From Epichloe hybrida (lineage: Eukaryota; Ascomycota; Sordariomycetes; Hypocreales; Clavicipitaceae), in assembly GCA_019022495.1 (NCBI GenBank), contig JAFEKR010000044.1, positions 292,146-356,145 of the forward strand: a stretch of 64,000 nt of DNA. Direction: 5' to 3'. Shown here in pieces: positions 43,990-60,070 of this stretch. The first letter of the stretch is position 1, and every line of letters starts with the position of its first letter. The notes beneath the pieces were generated by a model. That model was not told the origin of the DNA. It searched no databases and saw only the letters and a program-made list of their open reading frames with translations. A program made the translations under genes and the position numbers.

Positions 43990-44873
43990 CAAGTCAGATC
44001 GTTCGGGGAAGAAAGGGGGGGGCGAATGCACTCACTTGCGTTACCAAGTCGCTATTCTGCCTCCGCTCTTCATGCCCGCCAATTCCTAATTCCCGCTCCA
44101 GCATCCGCCTCGCAATATGCTTCTGGGCATGCAAGTCGTAATCATTGACACCGAAGGCTCCAGTCCGCATCAGCTTCAGGCCCTCCTCGCTCGGTACCTT
44201 TGGGAATCTGTTGGGATCTTTGGCTTGGCGTCGACGACGAATACCCCAGTGGCTCAAGAAACCCTCCCCATCGGCATGGTCGTCAAGCACGACATTGGCG
44301 AGGTGGCGGTTGCGCAAGAGTGCCCTTAATTGTGCCCTTGTCAATAGACCTGACCTTCCGCCTCCTTTGTAGAAATATTAGCCGATTTGTCCTTGCGCGA
44401 TACATGCGACAACGGTATTTACCTCGGAAGAGCGCCATGATATGTTGCACTGGATCAGCGGCATCTCCATCATCGTCATCGTCATTGTCTTCTTCCTCAA
44501 GATGGTCGTCGTCATATTCTTCTGTACCCTCGTCGTCTCCGACAACAAGTTCAAACTCTACATCACCAGGCAAAAGATCTGCTAAAGACTAACGGTCAGC
44601 TGGGATCAGGTTCCTAGGCGTACGAAGTAGAAGCCGGAAGATGTTTGTGTGGAAAGCCCTACCATGAAAATCGTCATCTTCGTCGTCGTCTTCATCAGGT
44701 TCATCTCTATAGTCCGAATCATCAACCTCATCGCCATGGCCATCTTCCCCGAGTATATCGTCCACACCGCAGTACAAGCCTGCGGCGACTCCCCTACCGC
44801 CGTCCTCGGCCTCTTGGCGTCCGTGAGACTGACTTGGTGAGTCCAAATTTCGATTGTCGCCTGTCTGATCCAT
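42578..44873 (-). CDS. WD40-repeat protein like DCAF11/LEC14B
   Basis: Exons (reverse) 44873-44663, 44581-44423, 44364-44036, 43929-42804, 42732-42578; 1980 nt, 659 aa. DCAF11 is a substrate receptor of the CUL4-DDB1 ubiquitin ligase. Seen: an N-terminal acidic region rich in Asp/Glu (EEDNDDDDDGD), then WD40 blades (DPVYSGQFSNDGNFFFSCCQ, VRMYDTSNPYNWKHYKTVAY, ILYSGSDDATIKVWDRR, SNGKDQSMKLWDLR, YVYSGSADGNVYIWNMD, SAWNGYSMARGTCTLHAF). Introns of 71-106 bp; intron 2 uses an AAG acceptor (44365). Intron 3 (43930-44035) carries a 27-A tract on the + strand near its acceptor end. The final acceptor is ATCAG (42733); the nearer TTGCAG breaks the frame. Confidence 0.9.
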
Positions 44874-46490
44874 GTGAAAGCCGATGCGAATGAGGACGAG
44901 GAATATTGACGGGTTGTGCTGCACAGGCAGATATTTGTGACAGGCCAGGCGCCGATTAACGTGCGGTAATAAGACAGAAGTCCGATTTGCGGAATTGTTG
45001 ATGTACCGATACGAAGAGAACGGCGCCGAGTAGAGGAGATGCAAATGGGCAAAAAAGACAAAAGATGGTTTATCTCGAAACTCCACCGAAGCCGACTTCA
45101 AGGTGGAAGTGGGTTTGTTAGAAAGATGGGCGAGGTCGTTAGTGATGAGTAGAGTACATGCTACATGCTTTGTGAGAAGAGAATGAACATGTCGTGACGA
45201 CATTCATGTACAGTGGGTGTAGGTGCTGGGGGGGCGCGGGGATAGGCTGCAACTAAAAAAAGCCAGACATTATTGGCGGAAGTCGGGTGGCTCTGCGCTC
45301 ATGTCAGCGAGTTGGCAATGGTACGTACCAGCTGGCTGGGCCGCCACTTGTCACTGTCGCTGTCACCGTCACGCTGGCGTGGGGGCCTCGAAGCGCGCTA
45401 GTCCCCACGATCTGCTCAACAAGTCCCGGGTCACGTCAAGTTCTGAAATTGCCGAGGCTACAGGTCCAACCAGAGGTTGCGTCTGAGTTCGATTTTTCTT
45501 CTGGCAAAAAAGACTGCAGCTATCGGCGGGGGGTGGTTCTGCTCAGGTCCCATGTGGCCTCTTCGCGTCTTCGCGTCTTCAATGGAAGCTGGTTCGGAGG
45601 CCCCAGGCACAGGCCGCACAGCCCTTAAGAAACAACATGAACGGCCCCGATGAACCAACCAACCCATTGGTCCCCTGCCAGTATCCTCTCCCAGCCCGTC
45701 TTTCGTGAACATATTTCAAGAAGGGATTCGGAAGAAATATAATTGAACAAAACACCCATAACATGCATAACATGATAACATGATAACATGATAACAGGAG
45801 AGGGGCCAAACAGGTCTGAGCAGAGCAACCGTCGCATTGGCCTCAATCGTCGCCATCCTCCACCGCCCGCCCAATTCTGCCTGCACAGACTCCGGCGTCT
45901 CCTTCTCTCTTCATTCTCGTCATTCTCATCATTTTCATCATTTTCATCACTGCCCATATTATCTCTTGGCCTGATTCGAATTGCTTGTTCCAGCGGCCAC
46001 CTTCACTCCTTCACATTCATTCCTTCCATTCTGATTATCGCGCGTTGGTTTTTCTGTACGGAATATGTACAGCTCAGCCCATTAGGCTTTTCCCCTGCCC
46101 TTGTGATCTGACAAAGTCCTGCGATTCCCGACGTATCTTTCGCCTTGGGCTCATAACTCGCACACGGAGTACTAGCTAGCCCCTTCAGAACTTGTACCGA
46201 GGGCGCGCCACTAATAATTAGTAATAAGCCACCACCTCAACGGCAAACTAAACGACAAGGCCCCCCTTTCTGACTTTTCTGACACCCGTCAGGCATCGGA
46301 GTGGCCACCGAAGCCTGTAACCCCATTCGAGACCAAATCCATCATCAGGCCATCATCTTTTTGCCCGAATCCCTCGACTCTTTTTTTTTTTTTTTGCATC
46401 CAAGCCGGCACCCGGTCTCTTGCATTCAACTTCTCATAGATCAAAGGGGCTCGTCAATCGGGCAAGTGCTCAAGGAGTTGCATCGCCACA
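44874..46490. other. Long divergent intergenic region, DCAF11 / Gdt1 genes
   Basis: About 1.6 kb. ATAACATGATAACATGATAACATG repeats (9-10 bp, three copies) at 45770-45793; GTCATTCTCATCATTTTCATC repeats at 45921-45950; a T15 run at 46380-46395; and a pyrimidine-rich leader before Gdt1. No gene or tRNA recognised. Confidence 0.45.
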
Positions 46491-48276
46491 ATGAGATTCC
46501 ACACCAAACTCCCCCCGCTGCTGCTGCTACTGCTGCCATCCTTGGCCGCCAGCTTGTCGCCACGAGCAGTTCCTGCCATAAAGGACAGCGAAAGCGACAG
46601 CGACTCGAAATTCCTGGCTGCGGCTGCAGCCCCTCGACGAGCAGATGATGCCACGACGTCGAAGCCAGGCACTGGCACCCGCTATGTAGCTGCCACGAAA
46701 GACGCCCCAGTCGATGGCAAAGATGGGAAGCCTCACTCTGGCCCGTTCGTCGAAACGGACGGGCGGGCCGTCGATGCACAGAGGCAGAACCTTCCAAAAC
46801 TGAAAGGAAGACCCGACGACCCAATGTTCATCGATGGGCAGAAAATTCCGAAAACCAATGACGGCGTCATGTTCGATAAAAATCGCGATCGTCCCGAAAA
46901 GGGCATGTCCACTGGCACTGACGGAGGCGTGACCAAAAAGGACAAGGCTCGCAGGGAGAAGGAAGGCAAAACAGGCGAGAAAACCCTCACCAAACCCGAA
47001 GCTCCCAAGGAGCAGCCACCCCTACCACATAGTGAGGAGCGAAAGTTGCGAGCCGGGAAAGAGGAAGAGACAGACAAGTCAAAAATGTCGGATCACAAGG
47101 ACGAAGACAACACGGAATACACCGGCCTAGACGTGAGTCGCTAAACCCCCCCCCAGTCCATCAGATCCCGATCGTCTGTGACGTGGTACGAACCTGAACT
47201 GATTCTCCTTGACTAAATAGAAGCCGGGGGATCTACCCAATTCACCAGGGGACAAGTCTAAATCTACCACGGGCGGATCATCAAGAGAACATATCGAGCC
47301 CTTGGCCCCCAAGTTCAGAGACACCACCAGCAAAACGAAGCCGACGATGGTCAAAACACCCACCCTAGATGAGAAGGATGAAGGGATCATACAGCCATTT
47401 CATTCATGGGTGCTGTCATTTACCATGATTCTGGTTTCGGAAATCGGCGACAAGACGTTTCTTGTCGCTGCCCTCATGGCCATGAAGCATGATCGCATGG
47501 TCGTCTTCTCAGCTGCCTTTGGCGCCTTGCTTGTCATGACCGTTTTGTCTGCTGTCTTGGGCCATGCCGTGCCGACCTTGATCCCCAAGCGCCTGACCAG
47601 CTTCCTCGCCGCCGGACTGTTCTTCGTATTTGGCGCCAAACTGCTCAACGAGGGTATGAAGATGGATCCTAAAGAAGGCGTGTCAGCTGAAATGCATGAA
47701 GTCGAGCAGGAGCTCGCCGAGAAGGAGAAGCAGATGGGGCGTGGCAACAAGGGTGAGATGTCGGCGTACAGCTTGGAAATGGGCCTTGGTGCCAGGAACT
47801 CTCGGTCTAAGAGCCGATTCCCCTCGCCACCACGGTCGCCCTCGCAATCGCCCTCACGCAGCCCGTCGAGACGATCCGGATCTATGACTGGGGCTGTGCA
47901 AGGTGTTGGCAACCTGTGTTCTCTTCTTCTTAGCCCTGCTTGGGTGCAAACCTTTGCCATGACGTTTCTGGGCGAATGGGGAGACCGCAGCCAAATCGCC
48001 ACGATTGCCATGGCTGCGGGTCAAGACTACTGGTGGGTGACTCTTGGTGCCACTTGCGGCCATGCTATTTGCACTGGGGTGGCTGTCATCGGTGGCCGCG
48101 CGATTGCTGGCCGCGTCAGTCTCAAGATGGGTGGGTACTTTTTGATTTATTCTTGTCTATATGCTCGCGCAGGGCCGGAAATCGCCGCTAACATGTCTTT
48201 TGCAGTCACGGTCGGTGGTGCGGTAGCCTTTCTTATTTTCGGCTTCATCTACTTCGTCGAGGCCCTATACGCATAA
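46491..48276 (+). CDS. GDT1: Gdt1/UPF0016 cation transporter (Ca2+/Mn2+ : H+)
   Basis: Exons 46491-47132, 47221-48130, 48206-48276; 1623 nt, 540 aa. Family members move Ca2+ and Mn2+ into the Golgi and support glycosylation. Seen: a signal peptide (LPPLLLLLLPSLAAS), a long charged lumenal/soluble N-region rich in Lys/Glu/Asp, then two repeats with the E-x-G-D-[KR]-[TS] signature: SEIGDKTFLVAALMAM and GEWGDRSQIATIAMAA. Between them is a Ser/Arg/Pro-rich loop. The last intron (75 bp, 48131-48205, GTGGGT...CAG, CTAAC branch) is a multiple of three with no stop; if retained it adds 25 hydrophobic residues. The N-region is unusually long compared with yeast Gdt1. Confidence 0.92.
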
Positions 48277-50436
48277 AGCATTTTTACATTCAATTGGCCA
48301 TCTGTCTTCACGGACCGTGCTTCATACATTCAATTTTTTTTCCCCCTCGTTCAGCGATCCCACCAGCATATTCCAGCCATGTATTCACTTGTAATCGTAA
48401 GGAGGGGGGGACGAGCTCACTCATGGACGATGACGTTTCGTTTTCTTCGTTTGTCTTTTTATGAGGAAATGCAATTGTTCAACGGCTCTGCAACTAACTA
48501 TCGGGGTCTAGAAGAGGCAGCCAAAGGGCTGCCATGGACGACGACTCACACACACCAAAGTTTTCTTATTCTGTCTGTGCGTTGGATGCGGCGAACAGGC
48601 AACGTTGCGCTGCGCGAGGAGGAAACACTAAAAGGTTGGGAAGACACAATGCAATCCAAGGGCGGAGTGGATATTGGGATGTGTGATCCGTACGTACCCA
48701 GGCACCAGGGAGCACCTAGAGAATATGAATATGCTGGGGTTCTGAAGGAATCGCAATCGCACATAGTGAAGACGACGGACGGACCCCTTTGAACTGGATT
48801 GCAGAGATGCCGGGCGGGCGGGGCTGTGCTGCGTGCGCCAACAAGTCGTCGTGGTACGGTACATGATGATGATGATGAAGATGTGAATGCAAGCTCAAGT
48901 TGGTGCACAACGTCCACACGGCGGTCAAAGTTCGGCGATATTCCCCTGCCATGCCGCACGCACCACGGAGATTTGGATGGCTGCCTGGACCGGGCCATCT
49001 CGGCCGATCGGCCAAGGACAGATTTGAATGCTCCGTTGTTCCCCTCGCGTTCTGGACACACGGACCACGGGCCGAATGGGCCAAGCCCGCCGGACTGGTT
49101 GGACTTGGTTGGACTCTTCCCCTCGTTTTTCTCGACAAGAACCCCACCCCACCCCACCCCACCCCACCCCTCCTCTGTTGGTTCTGGTTCATCAACATCC
49201 GTGACCAACAAACACCTCGCTTCGCCTGTCTTTACCACTTGCGACCGACGAGGCCGGCAACCCATCACGGCAATGTCGGACGACGGCCTGCCAAGGTTGC
49301 CATCCTGCCCCCCTGACTCATCCGTACCGGCCGAGAACAAGTGAGGCAGCTCGGACAGTTGCGCTGCCAAAATAGCACCAAAATATGGCAAGAAGGGTCG
49401 GTCTACTTGCTTTCGTTGGGCACGACGGATGAATGGAACCTGAACAATCTGAATATCCGACATCTGACATCTGACATCTGACATCTGGCATCTGGCATCT
49501 GGCATCTGGCATCTGGCATCTGGCATCTGGCATCTGGCATGTGAATGCCTCACTTGCCAACTTCGCGTATCTCTCGGCGTGACTGGGGCCCTCGCTTCCG
49601 CGCTCGATGCAGGCGGAAAAGATGAGGATAGCAAAAGGACGATCTATCACAAGCCACGTCTGCACCTTGTCTCCAGGTCGAGGTTGGTCCAGGACTTCCT
49701 CAGGGGTCCTTGGATTCCCCTAAAGGGCAAGAACTGCCTCACTTCGGACATGTATCCGTGGGGTACATACCGCAAGGCGTTTAGTTGTGGCTTGTTCCGG
49801 CCCCCCTTCCCCCTGAATCACGAATGGCATCCATGAGGATCACATCAAGGGTGACAACTTCCTGGCAGCGGAGCTAGACTAGCTGCTTTCCAACCAGGCC
49901 TGCATCTATATACCGCAACAGGGCGGAGCACAACGTCTTTTTTTTTTTCCCGCATCCGAACAGCAACAAGTTGGAATGGCTCAAGGTAGAACGGAACGGC
50001 GATCCACCACGTGTCGTAGCGTACTCGCACTCGGTCCGTAGTAAGTGTGCTTTGTTCAACTCACCTGCCGGGATGATCAGAAGTGGCGTATGAGAAAAGG
50101 AGAGTGGCTTGGGCTACTCTCGCAACACGAGGCAAGGCGGCATTGCCACTGGTCTCGCACTCGCAATTCTATTTCTCGTCCCAGGGGAAGGCAGGCAGGC
50201 AAAGAGTGGGCGTCGGAAGCTTTGACGGTGCGGTGGTGCATTCATGAGGGGTTCTGAGATGTGATGGCGAGAAGAACCGCGTATAAAGGGAGCTCCACGA
50301 CTCCTCCCCTCGGCGCCCAAGAAGGCGAGATCCATCAAGTTAAACAAGATCGATCGGCTGGGTCTCGAGAGCCACGGACGTGACGAAAAACCGATCCCCC
50401 CGTATCTTAGTCGCACAGTTACTTCCCGTCGTCACT
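48277..50436. other. Large gene-poor intergenic region with short tandem repeats
   Basis: About 2.2 kb. Includes CCCCACCCCACCC-type repeats at 49143-49169, the 7-bp array at 49461-49540 and a pyrimidine-rich stretch. ORFs on both strands (including 48546-49634, minus) overlap low-complexity sequence and lack family features. No tRNA, rRNA or clear gene. Confidence 0.5.
49461..49540. repeat. 7-bp tandem repeat (CATCTGA/CATCTGG)
   Basis: About 11 head-to-tail copies: CATCTGA in the first copies and CATCTGG in the rest. The change from A to G at the seventh base suggests two expansion phases. Seven bases is not a multiple of three, so all frames shift through it. The long minus ORF here reads as a cysteine-rich repeat only by chance. 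Confidence 0.9.
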
Positions 50437-50965
50437 ATGAACAGCAACGGTCCTACGTCCTGCCGCTCCTGCGGGCAGCTCAACTCGTCGACCATTCCGC
50501 AGTCCGAATGTTTCGGCTGCACGGCGTACGTACACCTCCTTTCTCTGTCCCCTCAACGTACTGTTCAGCGACCAAGTCGTGCCTGACCTTCGCCCGCCCG
50601 CCAAGTTAGTAATGCCCAGGCCCGCACATTTCGAAGCCGCTCCTCATCCACTCATAGCGCTGGGGCTCTCGCCGACAGAGACCTTGTCCTTGTTGCTGTC
50701 GGACGACGACGCGGGACTGTTGGAGCGGGCGTGCCCATCCCCCGTGTCGCGGGCAGGCAGTGTCGACTTGAGAAATGAGCGTGGCTATGGAACCGCTGAT
50801 GGTGACGCGCTGCTCAGGTGGCATGTTGAATTTTTTGATTTTCCTGGTGTTTCTGCGGCTGGCCACGGCAGTGTCGTGCCGGTTCTCGTTCTGGCCCTGG
50901 TTCTGGCCCTGGTCCTCGTGGTTCTGGCTCGCCCAGAAAGGGGGTGTGCCTCGTGGGCATGGTAG
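50437..50965 (+). CDS. Doubtful small ORF with a CxxC...CxxC motif
   Basis: ATG at 50437. The first segment carries CRSCG and ECFGC (two CxxC-like pairs 14 residues apart), which could form a zinc site. A GTACGT donor (50526) and CAG acceptor (50568) would join this to an ORF that runs to 50965 (hydrophobic tail PVLVLALVLALVLVVL). That intron would be only 43 bp, near the lower limit. Without splicing the ORF ends at 50586 with 49 residues. I do not recognise a family. Gene reality is uncertain. Confidence 0.25.
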
Positions 50966-51523
50966 GGCTGTTTACTTTGATAAGCGCTTGCGTCGCGATT
51001 GGTATCCTTTGCGTAGCTCGATGAACATGGAGAAGATCTAGCGTGCGTGTTTCCATGTGTGTGTGTTTCCATGTGTGTGTGTTTCCATGTGTGTGTGTTT
51101 CCATGTGTGTGTGTTTCCATGTGTGTGTGTTTCCATGTGTGTGTGTTTCCATGTGTGTGTGTTTCCATTGTGTGTGTGTGTGTGAATGTGCTCCGTCAGG
51201 ACCATGCACATGCTGCCCCCTGAGATGCCGTGTAACGAGATGACCGTGTGAGCAGTCTCGCCTTTGGCAGAGAGGATGGCAAGCAGTAGATGGGACCAAG
51301 GCTCCATAGAACATTGTGATGAAACACTCGTAAAAAGAAAACTATATTATTTCGCAACCAGTAAAGATGTTCGATGGAACATTCGTAAAAAGAAAACTGT
51401 TTTATTTCGCAACCAGTCAAGACGTTCGCAAACAGACCTTCACCATGTAAACCCCATCCCGAATAACACGATTCGAATTGGAATCCCCCCCCCTTCAACC
51501 AAACCGAAGCATTGTATCATCGC
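50966..51523. other. Intergenic region with the 16-bp minisatellite
   Basis: The array 51050-51184 fills much of it. After it there are AAACTATATTATTTCGCAACCAGT/ AAACTGTTTTATTTCGCAACCAGT near-repeats at 51340-51415, an apparent direct duplication. No gene seen. Confidence 0.45.
51050..51184. repeat. 16-bp tandem repeat (TTTCCATGTGTGTGTG)
   Basis: Eight copies at 51050, 51066, 51082, 51098, 51114, 51130, 51146 and 51162, the last running into a plain GT run. The unit combines a TTTCCAT block with (TG)n. Sixteen is not a multiple of three. The long minus-strand ORF (METHTHGNTHT...) is this repeat and not a gene. Confidence 0.95.
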
Positions 51524-52233
51524 CTAACCCCTTTTCATAGCCTCTTGCAACCGCGCGATGCACGCCCCCGAAATCTCTCCCGCCTGCAGCAGGAATGACA
51601 CAAGCACATCCACGATGAACTTGTCGCAAAAGTGCCGCCACCGTTGACCGGGCGGGCTGGTCAGGGACGCGACAAGGTGCTTGGTGAAGACGTTGGTGAA
51701 GCACAAGACTGGGGCGAAAATAATCAAGAACATGGTGACCAAGTAACGGACCCATCCAAGAGCCTCGTACCAGTATAGTTTCGAATCCAGCACTGCCGCA
51801 ACACACGCCGACAGTGTGAGGAAAGCATTCCAGTGACTATGCAAGTGCGCCAGGTTAGCCATAGTCTGTCCCCTGTACAATTTGTCCATGTACATGTCTG
51901 GTGTGTTTCCCCAATCACCGGGCCATCAACTTACAACTTGTTTAGACCCCAGTCACCGAAAAGAGCGTGAGCCAAAAAAACAGAAGCGAAGAAGGCGAGG
52001 TCGGCTCGGCCATCGACAGGCGATCCTCCAGTGGAGTCAGACGATTCAAAATCGATAACAAAAACAATTAGCAGAATGAGGTGTATGACCATCATGAACG
52101 CTGCTGAAATACAAGACTGGAAACCAATTTCCTCTGCTGGCCGCTCATCGAGGTCTCTAAACCATCTCGCTCCTTCGCCGAGGACTGAGAGCGAAATGAG
52201 AACTCGCAAGTAGGGGATCTTTTCCAGTATCAT
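51524..52233 (-). CDS. Hypothetical membrane protein, about four segments
   Basis: Exons (reverse) 52233-51935 and 51836-51524; 612 nt, 203 aa. Hydrophobic stretches: AFMMVIHLILLIVFVI, FFASVFLAHALF, LTLSACVAAVLD and VRYLVTMFLIIFAPVLCFTN, with a soluble acidic start (EKIPYLRVL) and a Lys/Arg-rich end. No family recognised. The 98-bp intron has a GTAAGT donor (51934) and a TAG acceptor (51837); splice phase joins LNK to FHWNAFL. It is on the same strand as the flavin carrier to its right. Confidence 0.75.
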
Positions 52234-52832
52234 GTTTGTCGCGTTTTGCTTCGCTGAGAGTTACTGTGTGTGGGAATAAGAGTCGTGATAGCCAGTCGAG
52301 TTGTGTAGTATCGGTGGTGCTTGAGCTGGAGAAACCGAGGGGACGTGAAGACTCGTATAAATACATGTAATACATGTATGCCAAATTTTGCCGTATTAAC
52401 TTTCAGCCTGCGTTTAGGTTTTAGCTTTCCCTTTTTCTCTGAAGCCTATTCTGTGGTCAGGGCTAATGCAATGTGAGACGAAAGTATGCAATACGCGTCA
52501 CAAACCAATAGCTCGTGGCTGGAGGCGCTTTGTCACGCGGATACCTTAAGCCATACGGATTACCATTCTATAGATAAATAAGCCACCAATTAACATCGCA
52601 CGCCATGCGAATAAAGACACTGCCTAGTAACGCCTTCTGATGCATGAGCACCCGCGGGCCCCTTTGGTTCCGCAGGACCCGCATGTGCAATTTTTAACGC
52701 AGTATACCTCGTCCCTATATTCGTGATATAAAAGTGCATTGTGCGGACTACGCGGGTTGAAAGTTCCACATCTTTCGCCGCCTCTGCCTAGGCGACGAGC
52801 TGGGTTTCATTACCAAGATTCAAACGTTCATA
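52234..52832. other. Intergenic region with old repeat-like sequence
   Basis: About 600 bp. Two TACATGTA repeats at 52364-52378. From about 52540 AT-rich patches and scattered homopyrimidine suggest decayed repeat DNA. No gene seen. Confidence 0.4.
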
Positions 52833-55703
52833 TTACGTTGAAGCTTTAGCTTCGGGCTCCGAATTTGCATTTTCACTCATCTCGGCGGCTGAAACTGCAA
52901 TCAAGGAACCAGCTTCGGCGGCTGTGTGGTCCTTGGCTTCCTCCCCTGTGGTGCTTGTTTTTGCCTCATCCACATGACTCTTCTTAGTCTGGTCGTGGGG
53001 CTTCTGACTCCCAGCATCTTCCAGCAGCTCTTCTTGTGGTGTCATTGGCCGTCGGGCCGGCGTGCTGGTGCCATGAGAATCGCCATGGTAACTTTGTATT
53101 CTAAGGGACCCGTTCCTCGAGTGGCCAGCCCGCTGTTGATCTCCTCTGTTCATTTCCGAGTCCCACAGGGGAATATCCTTCGAGCTCCAGGATACCCGGT
53201 GGACTCGCGCGGTTTTGGGAAGACTGCTGACAGAGAATCGTGAACTGGCACTCGTAGCTCGGCTTCTGCGTCCACTCGCCGTGGCGCCTGCGGCCGAAAT
53301 TATTGGTGGTTCAAGATCAGGGAACCGGTCGAGCTCTTCATCCTCGATCTTGGGGGCTCGTCGCACATCGCGGACCTCGAAATGGGGCTGCTTCATCTCT
53401 TCTTCTTCTTCTCTTGCCTCCTCGTCTTTCTTGATCTTTTTCAAATTTGGCGGAAAGTCTTCGGCACGAGCTTGGGAATGTTCGAAGAAACGAACACGTG
53501 TCTGTTCTAGAGCTCCAGGGAAATCTTCACGGTTTCTTGACAAAGACATCCATGTTGAGAAGACTCCGAGCAAAATCAGAATCAATACCGCAATGGCGAC
53601 AAATCCTTGCACAACAATAATGATGATGCCGATGACGGTAGTAATGATTCGATCGAGAGAAAATGCAGGCAGGAAAGCGATGGATAGGCCAGTGGTGACA
53701 ATCTTGGAGATTGATAGCATCCAGACCGCCACTGCTGTGTTGCGGTTGCTCTCGAAGGGGTTGAGCTTCATGATAGCAACGAGCGCCATGATATCGAAGA
53801 TGAACAGCCCAAACACCTGGGCGAGAGGGGCGCGGGCTGCGCCACCGACGAAACACGCTCGAATGAACTGATAACAAAAGTAGACGGCAAAAAACCACCA
53901 TCGCGTGCGCCGGTAGCGCGCCGACAACCAGCCGAATCTCTTGATATAACCTTCATCCACATGAACCGTAGCTCGGTTGGGATCTTCGTCGACAAATTTC
54001 ACCTTCACGAAGGGCATCGTGCCAAACAAGTAAGGCTTTTGACTGGGTTCCTCGTCTCCAATCTTGCTCTGTCTTGTGGTAGCGATGAACGGCACCTTTC
54101 CAAGCACGTTGCCCCGTTCGAAGCGCAAGGTGTCGGGGCTGGCCTCATACTTTCCATGGCGCAGTCGAAAATAGCATGCGTAAGCCACGATGCCGCCGAG
54201 CCCAACAAAGAATCCCAGCCAAATGATGACGGCTACAGCTGTAGGTCCAGCGGCCCCCCCCAGCGTGAATTGATACATGGCAAGTGTCATCGCTGAGAAA
54301 AAGGCAACAAATAAAGTCCGCAGAAGGGCCGCAAGGATGTAACCCCAAGCATGTGAGCGGAAGTAGTCGAGTCCATCGGTTTTGAGACAATTCATCTTGA
54401 TCAGAAAGTCCAGCAAGAGCTTTGTAGTCACTATGAAGAGCGCCACAGCGGCCAGCATCACCAAAGCCAAATGGTATAGATGGTGAAGGCCTCTGCCGGG
54501 GGGATGCCGACCAAAGATAGAGTTCCAGCGAAACCTGGCCACGTTCCGGGTATCGGCATGCCGGGAGTTCGGGGGTGACCACCCCATGTATAGTCATAGG
54601 GATTGCTGGCGTTGTATGCGGCGCGGCGAGCCAGCGACTTCAAAGAAAGGGCGTCGTGGCCAGGAAGCAGAGATCTCGCAAGTGCTGACCGCCCATATAT
54701 TTGTCGGGACAGCCCACCACCGTTGTTAATCTGGACTGAACCAGCCCCTCCAACTTGGCTGACGTCGACGTTATTTCCTGTAAAGGCACTCACTGAACGG
54801 ATCACCTTGTCGTTTGCAAACATGCCAGCCGTCCATGCAAAGTTACTCCACCAAGCAGGAAGAACGCTGGGCCAGTTGACTGATAGAGCGCCTGAGAAGA
54901 AAATGGATTGAAAAGCCTCGAAAATGACTAATACAGAGAATGAGTGAGCATAATGAACTCGCATGTGAGGGATACTCAGGCCATATATCGCGGTAGCGAA
55001 TGATGCGACAACAGCAATGAGAACCATCGCTCCAAGCAAAGACCCAACAGCCTCGGGTTGCGAGAACGAATTGCCGTTCGTCAGGGACGCCTGGAAACAT
55101 CCGATTTGAGTTCGGCTTGAATTGGCAAAGATCTGCACGCGTGCTAAGCCCTCAAGATCTGGAAGGCCGAGGGGAATAGATGGAATGCCAGACCAATTGC
55201 CCGGAGCAAGGGGAATGGCCGCGAAGGCGGTGATCGGATCACCCGCGTTTAAGGGACACATGCTGTGTATTTTGTCTTGGCACGGATCGTATGTCATGTT
55301 GAATCTGTTCTCGCCATAGGCTTCCAGTAATATGTGTACTGTAATTATGCCACATGATTAGACCTGCCTGGGAATGATGTCTGCAGATTGTGGTGAACTT
55401 ACACATTATGTCCTCTTTTCGAATATTAGTGGTCCCATCAAGGTGGAATAGAACCGTGAGGTTGTCTGCGTAATATGCGACATCGAATTTAGTGATGTTG
55501 AATAAGGACTCCCCCCCCATACAATCATAAAAATCGCCCGTATATAACGCGGGATATCGACTGACATCCAGGTCTCGATTCACGCCATCAAGTCCCAGGC
55601 CTTTGATGTAGACAGTCTCCCGTGCATTCGCGGTGGGCAGAAAACATGATGTAAAAGCCAGAGTTGTTACAAGGACCCAAATCGGGAGTCGTGATCGCGA
55701 CAT
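52833..55703 (-). CDS. TRP-like flavin carrier (FLC/Pkd2-type) membrane protein, frameshifted
   Basis: Exons (reverse) 55703-55403 and 55338-52833, with a frame break near 54458-54480. Seen: a signal peptide (PIWVLVTTLAFTSCFL), an ML-like lipid-binding domain with Cys and N-glycosylation sites, and a TRP-type membrane domain with about nine helices, then a long cytosolic tail with Arg/Ser and acidic stretches. In yeast Flc proteins carry FAD or act in ER/wall homeostasis. Frame A ends GIPPAEAFTIYTIWLW at a TGA (54458). The next frame carries LALVMLAAVALFIVTTKLLL, the continuation expected from the family. One missing base, as by loss of a T from a T-run, explains it; an assembly error or a true loss-of-function are both possible. 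Intron 1 is 64 bp (55339-55402). Confidence 0.82.

Positions 55704-60070
<4,367 letters not shown>

Noticed and set aside
49461..49540. Possible CRISPR-like array
   Set aside because: Seven-base units with no spacers, in a eukaryotic genome.
48546..49634. A 362-codon minus ORF
   Set aside because: It runs through the 7-bp array and a CCCCA repeat and has no domain; open frame by chance.
50785..51314. Minus ORFs reading METHTHGNTHT repeats
   Set aside because: They are translations of the 16-bp minisatellite; codon bias and conservation absent.
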